From: Hymenobacter monticola
Lineage (GTDB): Bacteria > Bacteroidota > Bacteroidia > Cytophagales > Hymenobacteraceae
Reading direction: 5' to 3'
NCBI RefSeq assembly: GCF_022811645.1
Contig: NZ_CP094534.1
Location: forward strand, 2,418,001-2,482,000
DNA: 64,000 nt
Both the position numbers and the translations under genes were made by a program. The notes under the pieces are model-generated. The model saw only the letters and a list, made by a program, of their open reading frames with translations, ran no database searches and was not told where the DNA came from. Of the stretch, positions 16,524 to 24,296 are shown piece after piece. The stretch's first letter is position 1; each line of letters begins with the position of its first letter.

Positions 16524-19133
16524 ATGGACTTTAAAAACTTCACCATCAAGGCGCAGGAGGCCGTGCAGAAGGCCACCGAAATCGCCGGGGGCAACCAGCA
16601 GCAGGCCGTCGAAACGGGCCACCTGCTGAAGGGCCTCTTCCAGAGCGACGAGAGCGTCTTCTCGTTTCTCGCCAGCAAGCTCGGGGCGAACCTCAACATC
16701 CTCACCCCGCGCCTCGACGCCCTCGTGGCCGCCTACCCCAAGGTGAGCGGCGGCTCGCCCTACTTCGCCAACGAGGCCGCCGCCGCCGTGCAGCGCGCCA
16801 ACGCCGCCATGAAGGATATGGGCGACGAATTCGTGTCCGTTGAACACCTGCTGCTCGGCATCCTCGGCGGCCGCGACGCCGTGGCCACCCTGCTCAAAGA
16901 CACCGGCTTCAACGAGAAAGACCTCAAAGCCGCCATCAAGGAGCTGCGCGGGGGCCGCAAAGTCACGAGCCCGAGCGCCGAAGACCAGTACCAGAGCCTG
17001 AACCGCTACGCCCGCAACCTCAACGAGCAGGTGCGCACCGGCAAGATGGACCCCGTGATTGGCCGCGACGAGGAAATCCGCCGCGTGCTGCAAATCCTCT
17101 CGCGCCGCACCAAAAACAACCCCGTGCTGCTCGGCGAGCCCGGCGTGGGCAAAACCGCCATCGTGGAGGGCCTGGCCCAGCGCATCGTGGCCGGCGACGT
17201 GCCCGAAAACCTGCGCGACAAAACCATCATGAGCCTCGACATGGGCCTGCTCGTGGCCGGGGCCAAGTACAAGGGCGAGTTTGAGGAGCGCCTCAAGGCC
17301 GTCATCAAAGAAGTGACCGACTCCGACGGCCAGATTGTGCTCTTCATCGACGAGATGCACACCCTCATCGGGGCCGGCGGCGGGGGCGAGGGCGCCATGG
17401 ACGCCGCCAACCTGCTCAAGCCCGCCCTGGCGCGCGGCGAGCTGCACGCCATCGGGGCCACCACGCTCAAGGAATACCAGAAGTACATCGAGAAAGACAA
17501 GGCCCTGGAGCGCCGCTTCCAGGCCGTGATGGTCGACGAGCCCTCGCAGGAAGACGCCATCAGCATCATGCGCGGCATCAAGGAGAAGTACGAGCTGCAC
17601 CACGGCGTGCGCATCACCGACGACGCCGTGATAGCGGCCGTTGAGCTGAGCTCGCGCTACATCACCGACCGGTTCCTGCCCGACAAGGCCATCGACCTCA
17701 TGGACGAAGCCGCCGCCAAGCTCCGCATCGAGCTGAACTCCATGCCCGTGGAGCTCGACGAGGTGCAGCGCCGCATCATGCAGCTCGAAATTGAGCGCGA
17801 GGCCATCCGCCGCGAAGACAACAAGGACCGCGAAACTGTCCTGAGCAAAGAGCTGGCCGAGCTCGGCGAGAAGCGCGACAGCCTCAAAGCCCGCTGGGAA
17901 AGCGAGAAAGGCGTCCTCACCGGCATTCAGGAGCAGAAAGAAGCCATCGAGCGCTTCAAAGTGGAAGCCGAGCAGGCCGAACGCCAGGGCGACTACGGCC
18001 GCGTGGCCGAGCTGCGCTACGGCAAAATCCAGGAAGCCGAGCAGAAGCTGAAGCAGCTGCAGGACCAGGCCAACGCCAACAAAGACGGCGGCTCGATGCT
18101 GCAGGAAGTGGTAACCTCCGAGGACATTGCCGAAGTAGTAGCCAAGTGGACCGGCATCCCCGTCAGCAAAATGCTGCAGTCGGACCGCGAGAAGCTGCTC
18201 AACCTCGAAGCCGAGCTGGGCAAGCGCGTGGCCGGCCAGTCCGAAGCCATAGCGGCCATCTCCGACGCTGTGCGCCGCTCCCGCGCCGGCCTGCAAGACC
18301 CCAAGCGGCCCATCGGCTCGTTCATCTTCCTGGGTACCACCGGCGTTGGCAAAACCGAGCTGGCCAAGGCCCTGGCCGAGTACCTGTTCAACGACGAAAA
18401 CGCCATGGTGCGCATCGACATGAGCGAGTACCAGGAGCGCCACGCCACCTCGCGCCTCATCGGCGCGCCTCCCGGCTACGTGGGCTACGACGAAGGCGGC
18501 CAGCTCACCGAGGCCGTGCGCCGCAAGCCCTACTCGGTCATCCTGCTCGACGAAATCGAGAAGGCCCACCCCGACGTGTTTAACATCCTGCTGCAAGTGC
18601 TCGACGATGGCCGCCTCACCGACAACAAAGGCCGGGTGGCGAACTTCAAGAACACCATCATCATCATGACCTCCAACACGGGTGCCGACATCATTCAGAA
18701 GAACTTCAAGGAGCTGAACGACTACAACCACGACGAAGTGGTGGACCGCACCCGCGAGGAAGTAGTGGAGCGCCTCAAGCAGCACATGCGCCCCGAGTTC
18801 CTGAACCGCATCGACGAAATCGTGATGTTCCAGCCCCTCAAGCGCAAGGAAATCCGCCGCATCGTCGATATCCAGTTCCGCCAAATCCAGCAGCGCCTGG
18901 CCGAAGCCGGCATCAGCCTCGAAGCCACCGACGAGGTGCTCGACTTCCTCGGCGAGCAGGGCTTCGACCCGCAGTTCGGCGCCCGTCCGCTCAAGCGCGT
19001 GCTACAGCGCGTGATTCTCAACGAGCTGAGCAAGGACATCCTCTCCGGCCGCGTGCACAAAGACGCCGTGGTGGAAGCGGTGTTGGAAGACGGCGCGGTG
19101 AAGTTCGAGAACGTGGAGATGCCGGCGGTATAA
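16524..19133 (+). CDS. clpB: ATP-dependent chaperone ClpB
   Basis: The 869-residue protein is the Hsp100 disaggregase that works with DnaK to rescue aggregated proteins in the cytoplasm. The Clp N-domain (about 1-145) is followed by AAA+ domain 1 with Walker A GEPGVGKT (204-211) and Walker [12 protein letters not shown]. The coiled-coil middle domain (about 410-530) and AAA+ domain 2 with Walker A GTTGVGKT (604-611) and [13 protein letters not shown] follow. The C-terminal segment [14 protein letters not shown] is diagnostic. Length is normal. It is a single-gene unit with its own terminator, set between mobile-looking toxin-antitoxin loci. No CIRCE or sigma-32-type site was recognised upstream. 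Confidence 0.98.
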   Translation: MDFKNFTIKAQEAVQKATEIAGGNQQQAVETGHLLKGLFQSDESVFSFLASKLGANLNILTPRLDALVAAYPKVSGGSPYFANEAAAAVQRANAAMKDMGDEFVSVEHLLLGILGGRDAVATLLKDTGFNEKDLKAAIKELRGGRKVTSPSAEDQYQSLNRYARNLNEQVRTGKMDPVIGRDEEIRRVLQILSRRTKNNPVLLGEPGVGKTAIVEGLAQRIVAGDVPENLRDKTIMSLDMGLLVAGAKYKGEFEERLKAVIKEVTDSDGQIVLFIDEMHTLIGAGGGGEGAMDAANLLKPALARGELHAIGATTLKEYQKYIEKDKALERRFQAVMVDEPSQEDAISIMRGIKEKYELHHGVRITDDAVIAAVELSSRYITDRFLPDKAIDLMDEAAAKLRIELNSMPVELDEVQRRIMQLEIEREAIRREDNKDRETVLSKELAELGEKRDSLKARWESEKGVLTGIQEQKEAIERFKVEAEQAERQGDYGRVAELRYGKIQEAEQKLKQLQDQANANKDGGSMLQEVVTSEDIAEVVAKWTGIPVSKMLQSDREKLLNLEAELGKRVAGQSEAIAAISDAVRRSRAGLQDPKRPIGSFIFLGTTGVGKTELAKALAEYLFNDENAMVRIDMSEYQERHATSRLIGAPPGYVGYDEGGQLTEAVRRKPYSVILLDEIEKAHPDVFNILLQVLDDGRLTDNKGRVANFKNTIIIMTSNTGADIIQKNFKELNDYNHDEVVDRTREEVVERLKQHMRPEFLNRIDEIVMFQPLKRKEIRRIVDIQFRQIQQRLAEAGISLEATDEVLDFLGEQGFDPQFGARPLKRVLQRVILNELSKDILSGRVHKDAVVEAVLEDGAVKFENVEMPAV

Positions 19134-19156
19134 TAACCGCTCGGTTTTGAATGGGA

Positions 19157-19192
19157 AAGCCCCGTCAGCGTTGTGCTGGCGGGGCTTTTTAT
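19157..19192 (+). terminator. Rho-independent terminator of clpB
   Basis: The stem AGCCCCGTCAGC paired with GCTGGCGGGGCT is followed by TTTTTATTT, 23 bases after the clpB stop. A nearly identical hairpin recurs at 20401-20437. Confidence 0.9.
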
Positions 19193-19217
19193 TTGTGATT
19201 TAGATTAGCTTGCAGTA

Positions 19218-19655
19218 ATGAATATCTTTCCTATTGTAGCCGCAATCCTATCAGCAGCTTTTGTAGCTGTAAAACCTCCGTTAAAAGTTAGAGCGGTACG
19301 TCTTCATGCATACTCCCTATCAAGCTCAATATGGATACCAGTTGATACACTCAGTATTCAGAATTCAGCCCCTCTTAAAATAAAACTGAAAGAGCCAGCC
19401 CGATTTGTGGCGCAACTTGAGCAAGCCCTAGCCGCCCGCGACACTATACCTATGGATGGGTTCAAAAGTAGCTTTGTGCGGTTCTGGTTTCAGATATCAT
19501 ATCAAAATGGCACCATACGTTCTGTTTATTTAGCTCAAGGAAGTTCATTGCTAATTGGCACAAGGCTGTATAAATTAGATAATGAATTGAAAAAACTCAT
19601 TCGTGAATATCTACCTGAGAAAGACACATATTTGCCCGTCTCGAGTAGAAAGTAG
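19218..19655 (+). CDS. Unrecognised 145-residue protein with a hydrophobic N-terminus
   Basis: The N-terminal stretch IFPIVAAILSAAFVAV looks like a signal anchor or signal peptide; the remainder is a mixed alpha/beta soluble region with no family I recognise. GC content is visibly lower than that of clpB, so it may be acquired. It lies 25 bases after the clpB terminator, runs in the same direction, and its end merges with repeat R2 copy 1. Nothing indicates the function. Confidence 0.5.
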   Translation: MNIFPIVAAILSAAFVAVKPPLKVRAVRLHAYSLSSSIWIPVDTLSIQNSAPLKIKLKEPARFVAQLEQALAARDTIPMDGFKSSFVRFWFQISYQNGTIRSVYLAQGSSLLIGTRLYKLDNELKKLIREYLPEKDTYLPVSSRK

Positions 19656-19702
19656 AAACTCCCGCTACCCTGGCCGCGGCGGCTACGGCGGCGGGGTGGG
19701 GA
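19652..19702 (+). repeat. GC-rich repeat R2, copy 1
   Basis: GTAGAAACTCCCGCTACCCT followed by GGCCGCGGCGGCTACGGCGG matches three further copies at 20344, 21171 and 21880. It sits directly upstream of a PIN toxin-antitoxin pair and overlaps the last bases of the preceding gene. Confidence 0.7.
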
Positions 19703-19754
19703 ACAACTAAGTTTTTGCGGCTGGCGTTATCTTTACTCACCAAGCTACTGCACC

Positions 19755-19937
19755 ATGCCTACGACTGCACCCAAAAAGAAAGCCGCGCCGGCCAAAGCGG
19801 GTGCGGCTAAGAAAGCAGCCGCCAAGCCGGCGAAGAAGTCGAATTTTATCCCCAACTTTTTGAAGGGAAAGGTGGTGCTGGCTCCTGATTTCTTTGAGGC
19901 CCACGAACGGCCGAAGAATTGGCCGAGCGGTGTATGA
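19755..19937 (+). CDS. Putative antitoxin upstream of a PIN-domain toxin
   Basis: The 60-residue protein has a Lys/Ala-rich, DNA-binding-like N-terminal half (KKKAAPAKAGAAKKAAAKPA) and a C-terminal half FLKGKVVLAPDFFEAHERP. The latter resembles short Bacteroidota antitoxins next to VapC. It overlaps the toxin by ATGA (19934-19937), the usual coupling in such pairs. The histone-tail-like N-terminus is unusual for an antitoxin and could supply nucleic-acid binding in place of a ribbon-helix-helix. Assignment rests mainly on size and position. Confidence 0.6.
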   Translation: MPTTAPKKKAAPAKAGAAKKAAAKPAKKSNFIPNFLKGKVVLAPDFFEAHERPKNWPSGV

Positions 19938-20329
19938 GGTATTTGCTGGATACCAATGCGCTATTGGTGGGCGGTTTGGCCTTTGAAACGCTGAAACCCA
20001 GTTACCAGCGTATCCTAACCGACCCGGCTACGGAATTGACGCTCAGTTCGGCCAGCATTTGGGAAATGGCAATTAAGGTTCGGCTGGGGAAACTGGACTT
20101 GCAAGGCGTCACGTTGGACGACTTGGCGGGCGAGTTCCGCCGGCGGGTGAAAATACGCTTGCTTCCCATCAAGCAAAGCCAACTGTTGCGTATTGCCACG
20201 CTGCCCAAAATCAAGGACCATGGCGACCCATTCGACTTGCTCATCATTGCGCAGGCGCTGACCTAAAACCTACCGGTGCTGACCTCTGACGGCAAGTTCC
20301 ATTTGTACGGCGTGGAGGTGGTGAAGTAA
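19934..20329 (+). pseudogene. VapC-type PIN-domain toxin interrupted by an ochre codon
   Basis: The frame begins MRYLLDTNALL and encodes a PIN-domain RNase with Asp6, Glu44 (SIWEMAIK) and Asp98/Asp101 (HGDPFD). TAA at codon 111 (20264-20266) stops it. The same frame continues NLPVLTSDGKFHLYGVEVVK to TAA at 20327-20329, exactly what a normal VapC C-terminus looks like. The usual residue at the stop would be Glu or Lys, so one base change suffices. The lost TSD aspartate is the fourth metal ligand of the PIN site, so the truncated protein is probably inactive. Confidence 0.82.
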
Positions 20330-20343
20330 CGTTTGCAACTGCG

Positions 20344-20396
20344 CCCGCGAGAAACTTCGGCTACCCCGGCCGCGGCAGCCACGGCGGCGGAGGAAC
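20344..20396 (+). repeat. GC-rich repeat R2, copy 2
   Basis: It reads GCCCGCGAGAAACTTCGGCT then ACCCCGGCCGCGGCAGCCAC, in the same orientation as the other copies. It lies between the interrupted PIN toxin and the terminator at 20401. Confidence 0.72.
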
Positions 20397-20400
20397 AAAT

Positions 20401-20437
20401 GAAAGCCCCGTCAGCGCATAGCTGGCGGGGCTTTTTC
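20401..20437. terminator. Bidirectional hairpin terminator between converging PIN loci
   Basis: GAAAGCCCCGTCAGC and GCTGGCGGGGCTTTTTC form a stem with T-runs on the plus strand and A-runs before it, so it can serve both the interrupted VapC and the reverse-strand PIN gene. It is near-identical to the clpB terminator stem. Confidence 0.78.
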
Positions 20438-20461
20438 ATCTTGAAACGAAAAACCGAATTG

Positions 20462-20866
20462 TCAAAAGCTGCTCAGAAACTCCTGCAAGCTGACGACGAG
20501 CACCCTTGGAAACTCCAGTTGCTTGAGGACCTCAAAGTGGCGGTCGTTGGTGACCAGGTAATCGGCACTGGCGGCAATGGCGACGTCGGCAAACTTGTTG
20601 TCGTCGGGGTCGGCTTCAATCAGCTGCCATTTGTAGTAAGCTTCCTGAAACGAAATGTTGGGAGCGTTCAGCAGAATCTCGGTTACTCGCTGGGCGGTGG
20701 CTGCGGAGTACTGTTGGGTGAGCACCTCCTCATACTCCGTGAGGATTTCATTGCTGAGTATCCATTCAAATGCTTCGCTGATGAACAGCTCGTACAAGCG
20801 ATGAAATGGGCTGTTGCGGTTGAGGGAAGCCAGCAGGCAATTGGTGTCGATAACTACTTGGCGCAT
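20462..20866 (-). CDS. PIN-domain putative toxin (COG1569-like)
   Basis: The 134-residue protein has the complete acidic set of a PIN nuclease: Asp7 in VIDTNCLL, Glu44 in ILTEYEEVL, Asp88/Asp89 with Asp94 in DPDDNKFADVAIA, and Asp108 in LVTNDRHFE. The DPDDNKF and TNDRHF motifs are typical of the putative-toxin PIN group that pairs with small upstream partners. Its ATG overlaps the partner stop as TGATG. It runs opposite to the PIN locus on its left and shares the bidirectional terminator at 20401. Confidence 0.87.
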   Translation of the reverse strand: MRQVVIDTNCLLASLNRNSPFHRLYELFISEAFEWILSNEILTEYEEVLTQQYSAATAQRVTEILLNAPNISFQEAYYKWQLIEADPDDNKFADVAIAASADYLVTNDRHFEVLKQLEFPRVLVVSLQEFLSSF

Positions 20867-21087
20867 CAGGATGGTGCATTGAGCATCCGCTCGTAGTCTT
20901 CAGCGGTGTAGCCGCGCTCGTTGTCAATGCGTTCCACTTCGGCTAGCATCTTTTTCGATAGATGCGCCACAATGACGCGGCGTAGTTCCAAAGTGTCTTC
21001 ATCGCTCATGCCGCGTTCAAAAAGGCGGAGGAGGCTAATTTGCATGCTGTTGAGCCTGGTAGGTTGAATAGGGGCAGAAGTAGGCAT
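20866..21087 (-). CDS. Putative antitoxin partner of the PIN protein
   Basis: The 73-residue protein has MQISLLRLFERGMSDEDTLELRRVI as its core, which looks like the small helical partner often found before PIN-domain genes of this class. The end YTAEDYERMLNAPS is acidic. The ATG at 21087 was chosen because the region further upstream in frame is GC-rich repeat R2 sequence. The stop/start overlap TGATG with the toxin supports a functional pair. Confidence 0.68.
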   Translation of the reverse strand: MPTSAPIQPTRLNSMQISLLRLFERGMSDEDTLELRRVIVAHLSKKMLAEVERIDNERGYTAEDYERMLNAPS

Positions 21088-21170
21088 GACGGTAGGAGGG
21101 TTGGTGCTGTAGCAAGTTAACGCCAAAGGTCTGCAAAAAGGTGCGAGTCTCTGACTGCACAGGGTACGTC

Positions 21171-21230
21171 CGCGAGAAACTTCCGCTACCCCTGCCGCGG
21201 CGGCCCCGGCGGCGCGGTGGGGGAGGCGGG
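21171..21230 (+). repeat. GC-rich repeat R2, copy 3
   Basis: CGCGAGAAACTTCCGCTACC is followed by CCTGCCGCGGCGGCCCCGGC and a G-rich end. It lies in the divergent gap between the reverse PIN pair and the DUF433/DUF5615 pair. Confidence 0.75.
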
Positions 21231-21298
21231 AGTACACAGTTGTATACCTTCTACCTAAGTCCTGCGTATTTTTGGTAGCTCAGTTACACCCGCCGCTT

Positions 21299-21529
21299 AT
21301 GGACACCGCCGCTATTACCGCCTACATTGAACTGAACCCGCAGGTGCGCTTCGGCAAGCCGGTGGTGAAGGGCACGCGCACGACCGTGGCCGAGGTGCTG
21401 GAAATGCTGGCCAACGACATGAGCGCGGCCGATATTCAGGAGGAATTTCCGGCCATTGGCCCGGCGCAGGTGCGCGCCTGCTTGCTCTATGCGGCTTATA
21501 AGGAAAGCGTGGTGCTGCTGGCGGCGTAG
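21299..21529 (+). CDS. DUF433 antitoxin-like protein
   Basis: The 76-residue protein has IELNPQVRFGKPVVKGTRTT and VAEVLEMLANDMSAADIQEE, the signature of DUF433, a winged-helix-like fold used as antitoxin with DUF5615 partners. It is followed after 6 bases by such a partner. The ATG at 21299 is preferred over upstream in-frame GTG/TTG codons. TATTTTTG at 21267-21274 matches the Bacteroidota -7 element and could be its promoter, but no -33 TTTG is at the right spacing. Confidence 0.85.
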   Translation: MDTAAITAYIELNPQVRFGKPVVKGTRTTVAEVLEMLANDMSAADIQEEFPAIGPAQVRACLLYAAYKESVVLLAA

Positions 21530-21535
21530 TTGAGT

Positions 21536-21877
21536 ATGCGCCTGCTGCTGGATGAGAATATTTCCTGGCGTTTGGCGGCCTACCTGCGCCCGCATTGCGC
21601 AGTGGTGCTGCACGTTCGGGATATTCACCTCGATAACAGCCCCGATACCAGCATCTGGCGATACGCCAAGCAGCACAGCTACGATGTCATTACCAAAGAC
21701 GAGGACTTCCTGCGGCTGGTACTGGCCGAAGGTTTTCCGCCCCGTGTGGTAGCCGTGCAAAATGCGCAGGTGCCGGTGGCCAAGCTGGCCGAGTTTCTGC
21801 TGGTGCGGCTGCCGCAAATAGAAACGTTTCTGGGTGAACAGACAGAGTTTGGCTTCTTGCAGCTTCGCCTGCCGTAA
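21536..21877 (+). CDS. DUF5615 PIN-like toxin
   Basis: The 113-residue protein begins MRLLLDENISWRLAAYL and has VRDIHLDNSPD and DVITKDEDFLRLV, the three conserved acidic motifs of the DUF5615 (Mut7-C-like) PIN-fold family. It is the presumed RNase partner of the DUF433 gene immediately upstream. All motifs look intact. R2 copy 4 begins within a few bases of its stop codon. Confidence 0.85.
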   Translation: MRLLLDENISWRLAAYLRPHCAVVLHVRDIHLDNSPDTSIWRYAKQHSYDVITKDEDFLRLVLAEGFPPRVVAVQNAQVPVAKLAEFLLVRLPQIETFLGEQTEFGFLQLRLP

Positions 21878-21879
21878 CT

Positions 21880-21930
21880 GCGCGAAACCCTCGCCACCCC
21901 GGCCGCGGCGGCCACGGGGGCGGGGGAGTT
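21880..21930 (+). repeat. GC-rich repeat R2, copy 4
   Basis: GCGCGAAACCCTCGCCACCC and CGGCCGCGGCGGCCACGGGG repeat the R2 pattern directly after the DUF5615 stop codon. Confidence 0.72.
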
Positions 21931-21940
21931 GCAGAGCAAT

Positions 21941-21977
21941 AAAAAGCCCCACCGGCCATGCGCCAACGGGGCTTTTT
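21941..21977. terminator. Bidirectional hairpin terminator
   Basis: AAAAAGCCCC and GGGGCTTTTT flank a 17-base loop between converging genes. It can serve the DUF5615 gene and the reverse-strand gene at 21994. Confidence 0.75.
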
Positions 21978-21993
21978 CAATTTGCAGCGAGGA

Positions 21994-22401
21994 TTAATTC
22001 ATAAAGTATTTTGCCTTTTTTAGGCGGCGCTGCACGTAGTGCGGCAGGCCTTTGCCAGCCTCTAGAGACCTGACGGCCGCGTCTTCGCGGCCATTGCTGA
22101 AACGCACCAGCTTGCCAATGCCGATGCCTGCCGGCACGCCGCCAAATACCAGAATGCCGACCGCTGTGCCGCCACCGTTGCCGGAGCTATTGCCACCGGC
22201 CGCGGCGCCCGCGATGCGCCCGGCGGCCGCCGCGCCGATAATGCTCCAGACGATTCCCCCGGTGCGGTGCTTGCTGAACAGGCGATGCACGGCCTGCACG
22301 CTATCGGCGCGCGACGGTATGGCACTGGGAACGGGCTGCTGGGCGAAGGCGGGTAGCGCCAGACTCAGGAAGAAGCCCGCGCAGAGTAATTGTTTTTTCA
22401 T
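21994..22401 (-). CDS. Exported small protein with a single copy of an unrecognised repeat domain
   Basis: The 135-residue protein has a signal peptide ending at AFAQQ. The mature part reads DSVQAVHRLFSKHRTGG, a glycine/alanine-rich hydrophobic middle (IIGAAAAGRIAGAAAGG, GILVFGGVPAGIGIGKLVRF) and a basic end GLPHYVQRRLKKAKYF. The same order of motifs occurs twice in the next protein upstream (22451-23413), so the two are paralogues. The glycine-zipper-like middle could insert in or lie on a membrane. No known family was recognised. Confidence 0.7.
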   Translation of the reverse strand: MKKQLLCAGFFLSLALPAFAQQPVPSAIPSRADSVQAVHRLFSKHRTGGIVWSIIGAAAAGRIAGAAAGGNSSGNGGGTAVGILVFGGVPAGIGIGKLVRFSNGREDAAVRSLEAGKGLPHYVQRRLKKAKYFMN

Positions 22402-22450
22402 TAAAAGAGTAGAGTTGGGGTGTTAAAAGCAAAACATGACCACGGCGGCC

Positions 22451-23413
22451 TTATTGGCGACGGGCGGCCCGGCGCTCCAGGCGCTCGCGGTATTTGCGGC
22501 CGGCGGCCAGGTGCTGGGGCTTGAGCCTGGCGCGGATTTCGGGCGGCAGCGGGGCACCGGCCAGGTAGCTGGTGCGCAGGGCACTGAATTTCTTGTCGGA
22601 ATAAGGGGCGTTGTGCACAAACATGTAGGTCACGCCGCCGGCCATCAGCAGCAGGCCAGCCGCCACTTGCCCGCCGGACGGGTCGCTACGCTGCGTTTGC
22701 ACATAGGGCGAGGGCGATGGCGTCCCCGTTTTGGTGGCGCCCGTCATCAGGCGCAGGCCGGGCAGGGCCAACAAAATTGGTAGCTGCCCGCCCAGCCGTC
22801 TGGCGTTGAAAAAGCCCTGCACGGCATCCAGTGTATCCTGGCGGGCATCGGCCAGGGCTTGAACCGGAGAAGTGACCGGAACGGTTGCCGCGGCTGGTCG
22901 CTCGGTTTCCGGCTGAGTGGACGAAGGCGTTGCGACTGGGCTGACAGGCGCGGGGGCCAAGCCGTTGCTGGCAAGTGGGTCGGGGGCCGAGGCGGTGCCG
23001 TGCAGCGGCGCGAAGTTGCCGCGCAGGCGCCGCCGCACATCGCCTGGGAGGTGGCCGGTGGCGGCTAGCTGGCGGAGCACGCGGTGCTCGCGCCCCCAGC
23101 CAAACTGCACCAGCTTCTTAATGCCCAGAACCGAAAACCCCGCGCCAAACACCACGCCCGGCGTCCAGACGCCGGCGCTGGTAGTCTGCTGGGCCGGGAT
23201 GATTGAAGCCGCCATGCCCGCCCCGCCAAAGGCCAGCCAGCCAAACCCACCGCCACGCCGCCGCTGAAACAGCTCGTGCACGGCCCGGGCCGTATCCTGG
23301 CGGGTGAGGGGAACCTGCGCAAAATTACTCATCGGGCCCGGCGCGGTTTGGGCTACTACCGGCCTGTTTGTCAACAGCGCAGCCAGGAGAAGCAAAGGGT
23401 AGCGGTGCTTCAT
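22451..23413 (-). CDS. Exported protein with two copies of the same unrecognised domain
   Basis: The 320-residue protein has a signal peptide (residues about 1-22, ending VVAQ). Copy 1 (about 38-135) reads DTARAVHELFQRRRGGGFGW, then GIKKLVQFGWGREHRVLRQL and GHLPGDVRRRLRGNF. A Pro/Thr/Ala-rich linker (about 140-185) leads to copy 2 (about 190-310): DTLDAVQGFFNARRLGGQLP, a glycine-rich span, DKKFSALRTSYLAGAPLPPE and IRARLKPQHL. Both match the single-domain neighbour. The 49-base gap and common orientation suggest an operon. The domain appears to be lineage-specific; no function is evident. Confidence 0.7.
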   Translation of the reverse strand: MKHRYPLLLLAALLTNRPVVAQTAPGPMSNFAQVPLTRQDTARAVHELFQRRRGGGFGWLAFGGAGMAASIIPAQQTTSAGVWTPGVVFGAGFSVLGIKKLVQFGWGREHRVLRQLAATGHLPGDVRRRLRGNFAPLHGTASAPDPLASNGLAPAPVSPVATPSSTQPETERPAAATVPVTSPVQALADARQDTLDAVQGFFNARRLGGQLPILLALPGLRLMTGATKTGTPSPSPYVQTQRSDPSGGQVAAGLLLMAGGVTYMFVHNAPYSDKKFSALRTSYLAGAPLPPEIRARLKPQHLAAGRKYRERLERRAARRQ

Positions 23414-23478
23414 AAAAGAAAGGCAGGGGTAAATTTCTCGCTAAGTTACCGGACTTTTGCGCGGCTTTGCTTCTTTCC

Positions 23479-24072
23479 ATGTCCGTTTTTCAAACCTACC
23501 TGCAGCTCGGCTTCCTGCACATTTGCACGCCGCGGGCGGCCGACCACCTCACGTTCCTGCTGGCCCTGTGCGCGCCCTACGTGCTCAACGACTGGCGGCG
23601 GGTGCTGGCGTTGGTCACCAGCTTCACGGTGGGGCACTCGCTCACGCTGGCGCTGGCCACGCTGGGCGTGGTTGCGTTCAAGCCAGCCGTCATTGAGGCC
23701 CTGATTCCAATCACCATTATGACAACAGCGCTGGTGAATCTGCGCGGTGCGGGCCGGCTCATCACGCGGCGCATGCCCATATTTGCGGCCGCGCCCAATG
23801 CGCTGGCGCTGGGCTTTGGTCTGATTCACGGGCTTGGGTTTTCGTCTTATCTAAAGTCCTTGCTGGGGGCCAACAGCCGGCCGGTGGAGGAATTGTTTGC
23901 CTTCAATATAGGGGTGGAGCTAGGCCAGGTGCTAATAGTAAGCGCCATTCTGCTGCTGGGGGCGCTGCTGCTGGGCAGCCTGCGCGTGGCCCGGCGCGAC
24001 TGGCTGCTCACCACCAGCGGCGCGGCCCTGGGCATTGCCACGGTGTTGCTGTTGCAGCAGTTGTGGCCGTGA
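23479..24072 (+). CDS. HupE/UreJ-like membrane protein
   Basis: The 197-residue protein has about six hydrophobic spans and the family features GFLHICTPRAADHLTFLLAL near the N-terminus and LALGFGLIHGLGFSSYL in the middle, with histidines at the membrane face. HupE/UreJ proteins are nickel or cobalt permeases in some bacteria. In Bacteroidota this short HupE/UreJ_2 form is widespread and its substrate is unknown. No nickel enzyme lies nearby. The ATG at 23479 was preferred over a TTG four codons upstream. Confidence 0.8.
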   Translation: MSVFQTYLQLGFLHICTPRAADHLTFLLALCAPYVLNDWRRVLALVTSFTVGHSLTLALATLGVVAFKPAVIEALIPITIMTTALVNLRGAGRLITRRMPIFAAAPNALALGFGLIHGLGFSSYLKSLLGANSRPVEELFAFNIGVELGQVLIVSAILLLGALLLGSLRVARRDWLLTTSGAALGIATVLLLQQLWP

Positions 24073-24081
24073 GGGGTGGGA

Positions 24082-24193
24082 AAGAACGGTCATGCTGAGC
24101 GCAGTCGAAGCATCTCTACCGCACATCTAATCCTGTCGATTGGATTACCACTGCGGTAGAGATGCTTCGACTGCGCTCAGCATGACCGTTCTT
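24082..24193. repeat. Perfect 41-base inverted repeat, element family A, copy 1
   Basis: Arms 24082-24122 and 24153-24193 are exact reverse complements (AAGAACGGTCATGCTGAGCG and onward) around a 30-base spacer that itself contains TAATCC/GGATTA. A diverged copy lies at 35710-35803. It sits after the HupE/UreJ gene, where it could fold in RNA or act as a mobile palindromic element. Confidence 0.85.
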
Positions 24194-24296
24194 AATTTAA
24201 GACGGCCGCCTCTCACCCCCTTGCCGCAACCCTGGCGTAACTTTAGCGACTTTCTCGGCTTTCGCTTTTTCTGATTTTTCAATTAACGCTTTCTCC

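Noticed and set aside
16515..18884. A long open frame on the strand opposite clpB.
   Set aside because: It mirrors clpB codon for codon in GC-rich sequence, has no start context, and its translation is rich in His/Val/Leu with no domain. The same applies to the long antisense frames opposite the M1 peptidase (24312-26591), rny, the M16 peptidase, pheT and the adhesin.
20264..20266. TAA in the PIN toxin frame as programmed read-through.
   Set aside because: No stop-codon context or stem-loop supports it; ordinary nonsense mutation is simpler.
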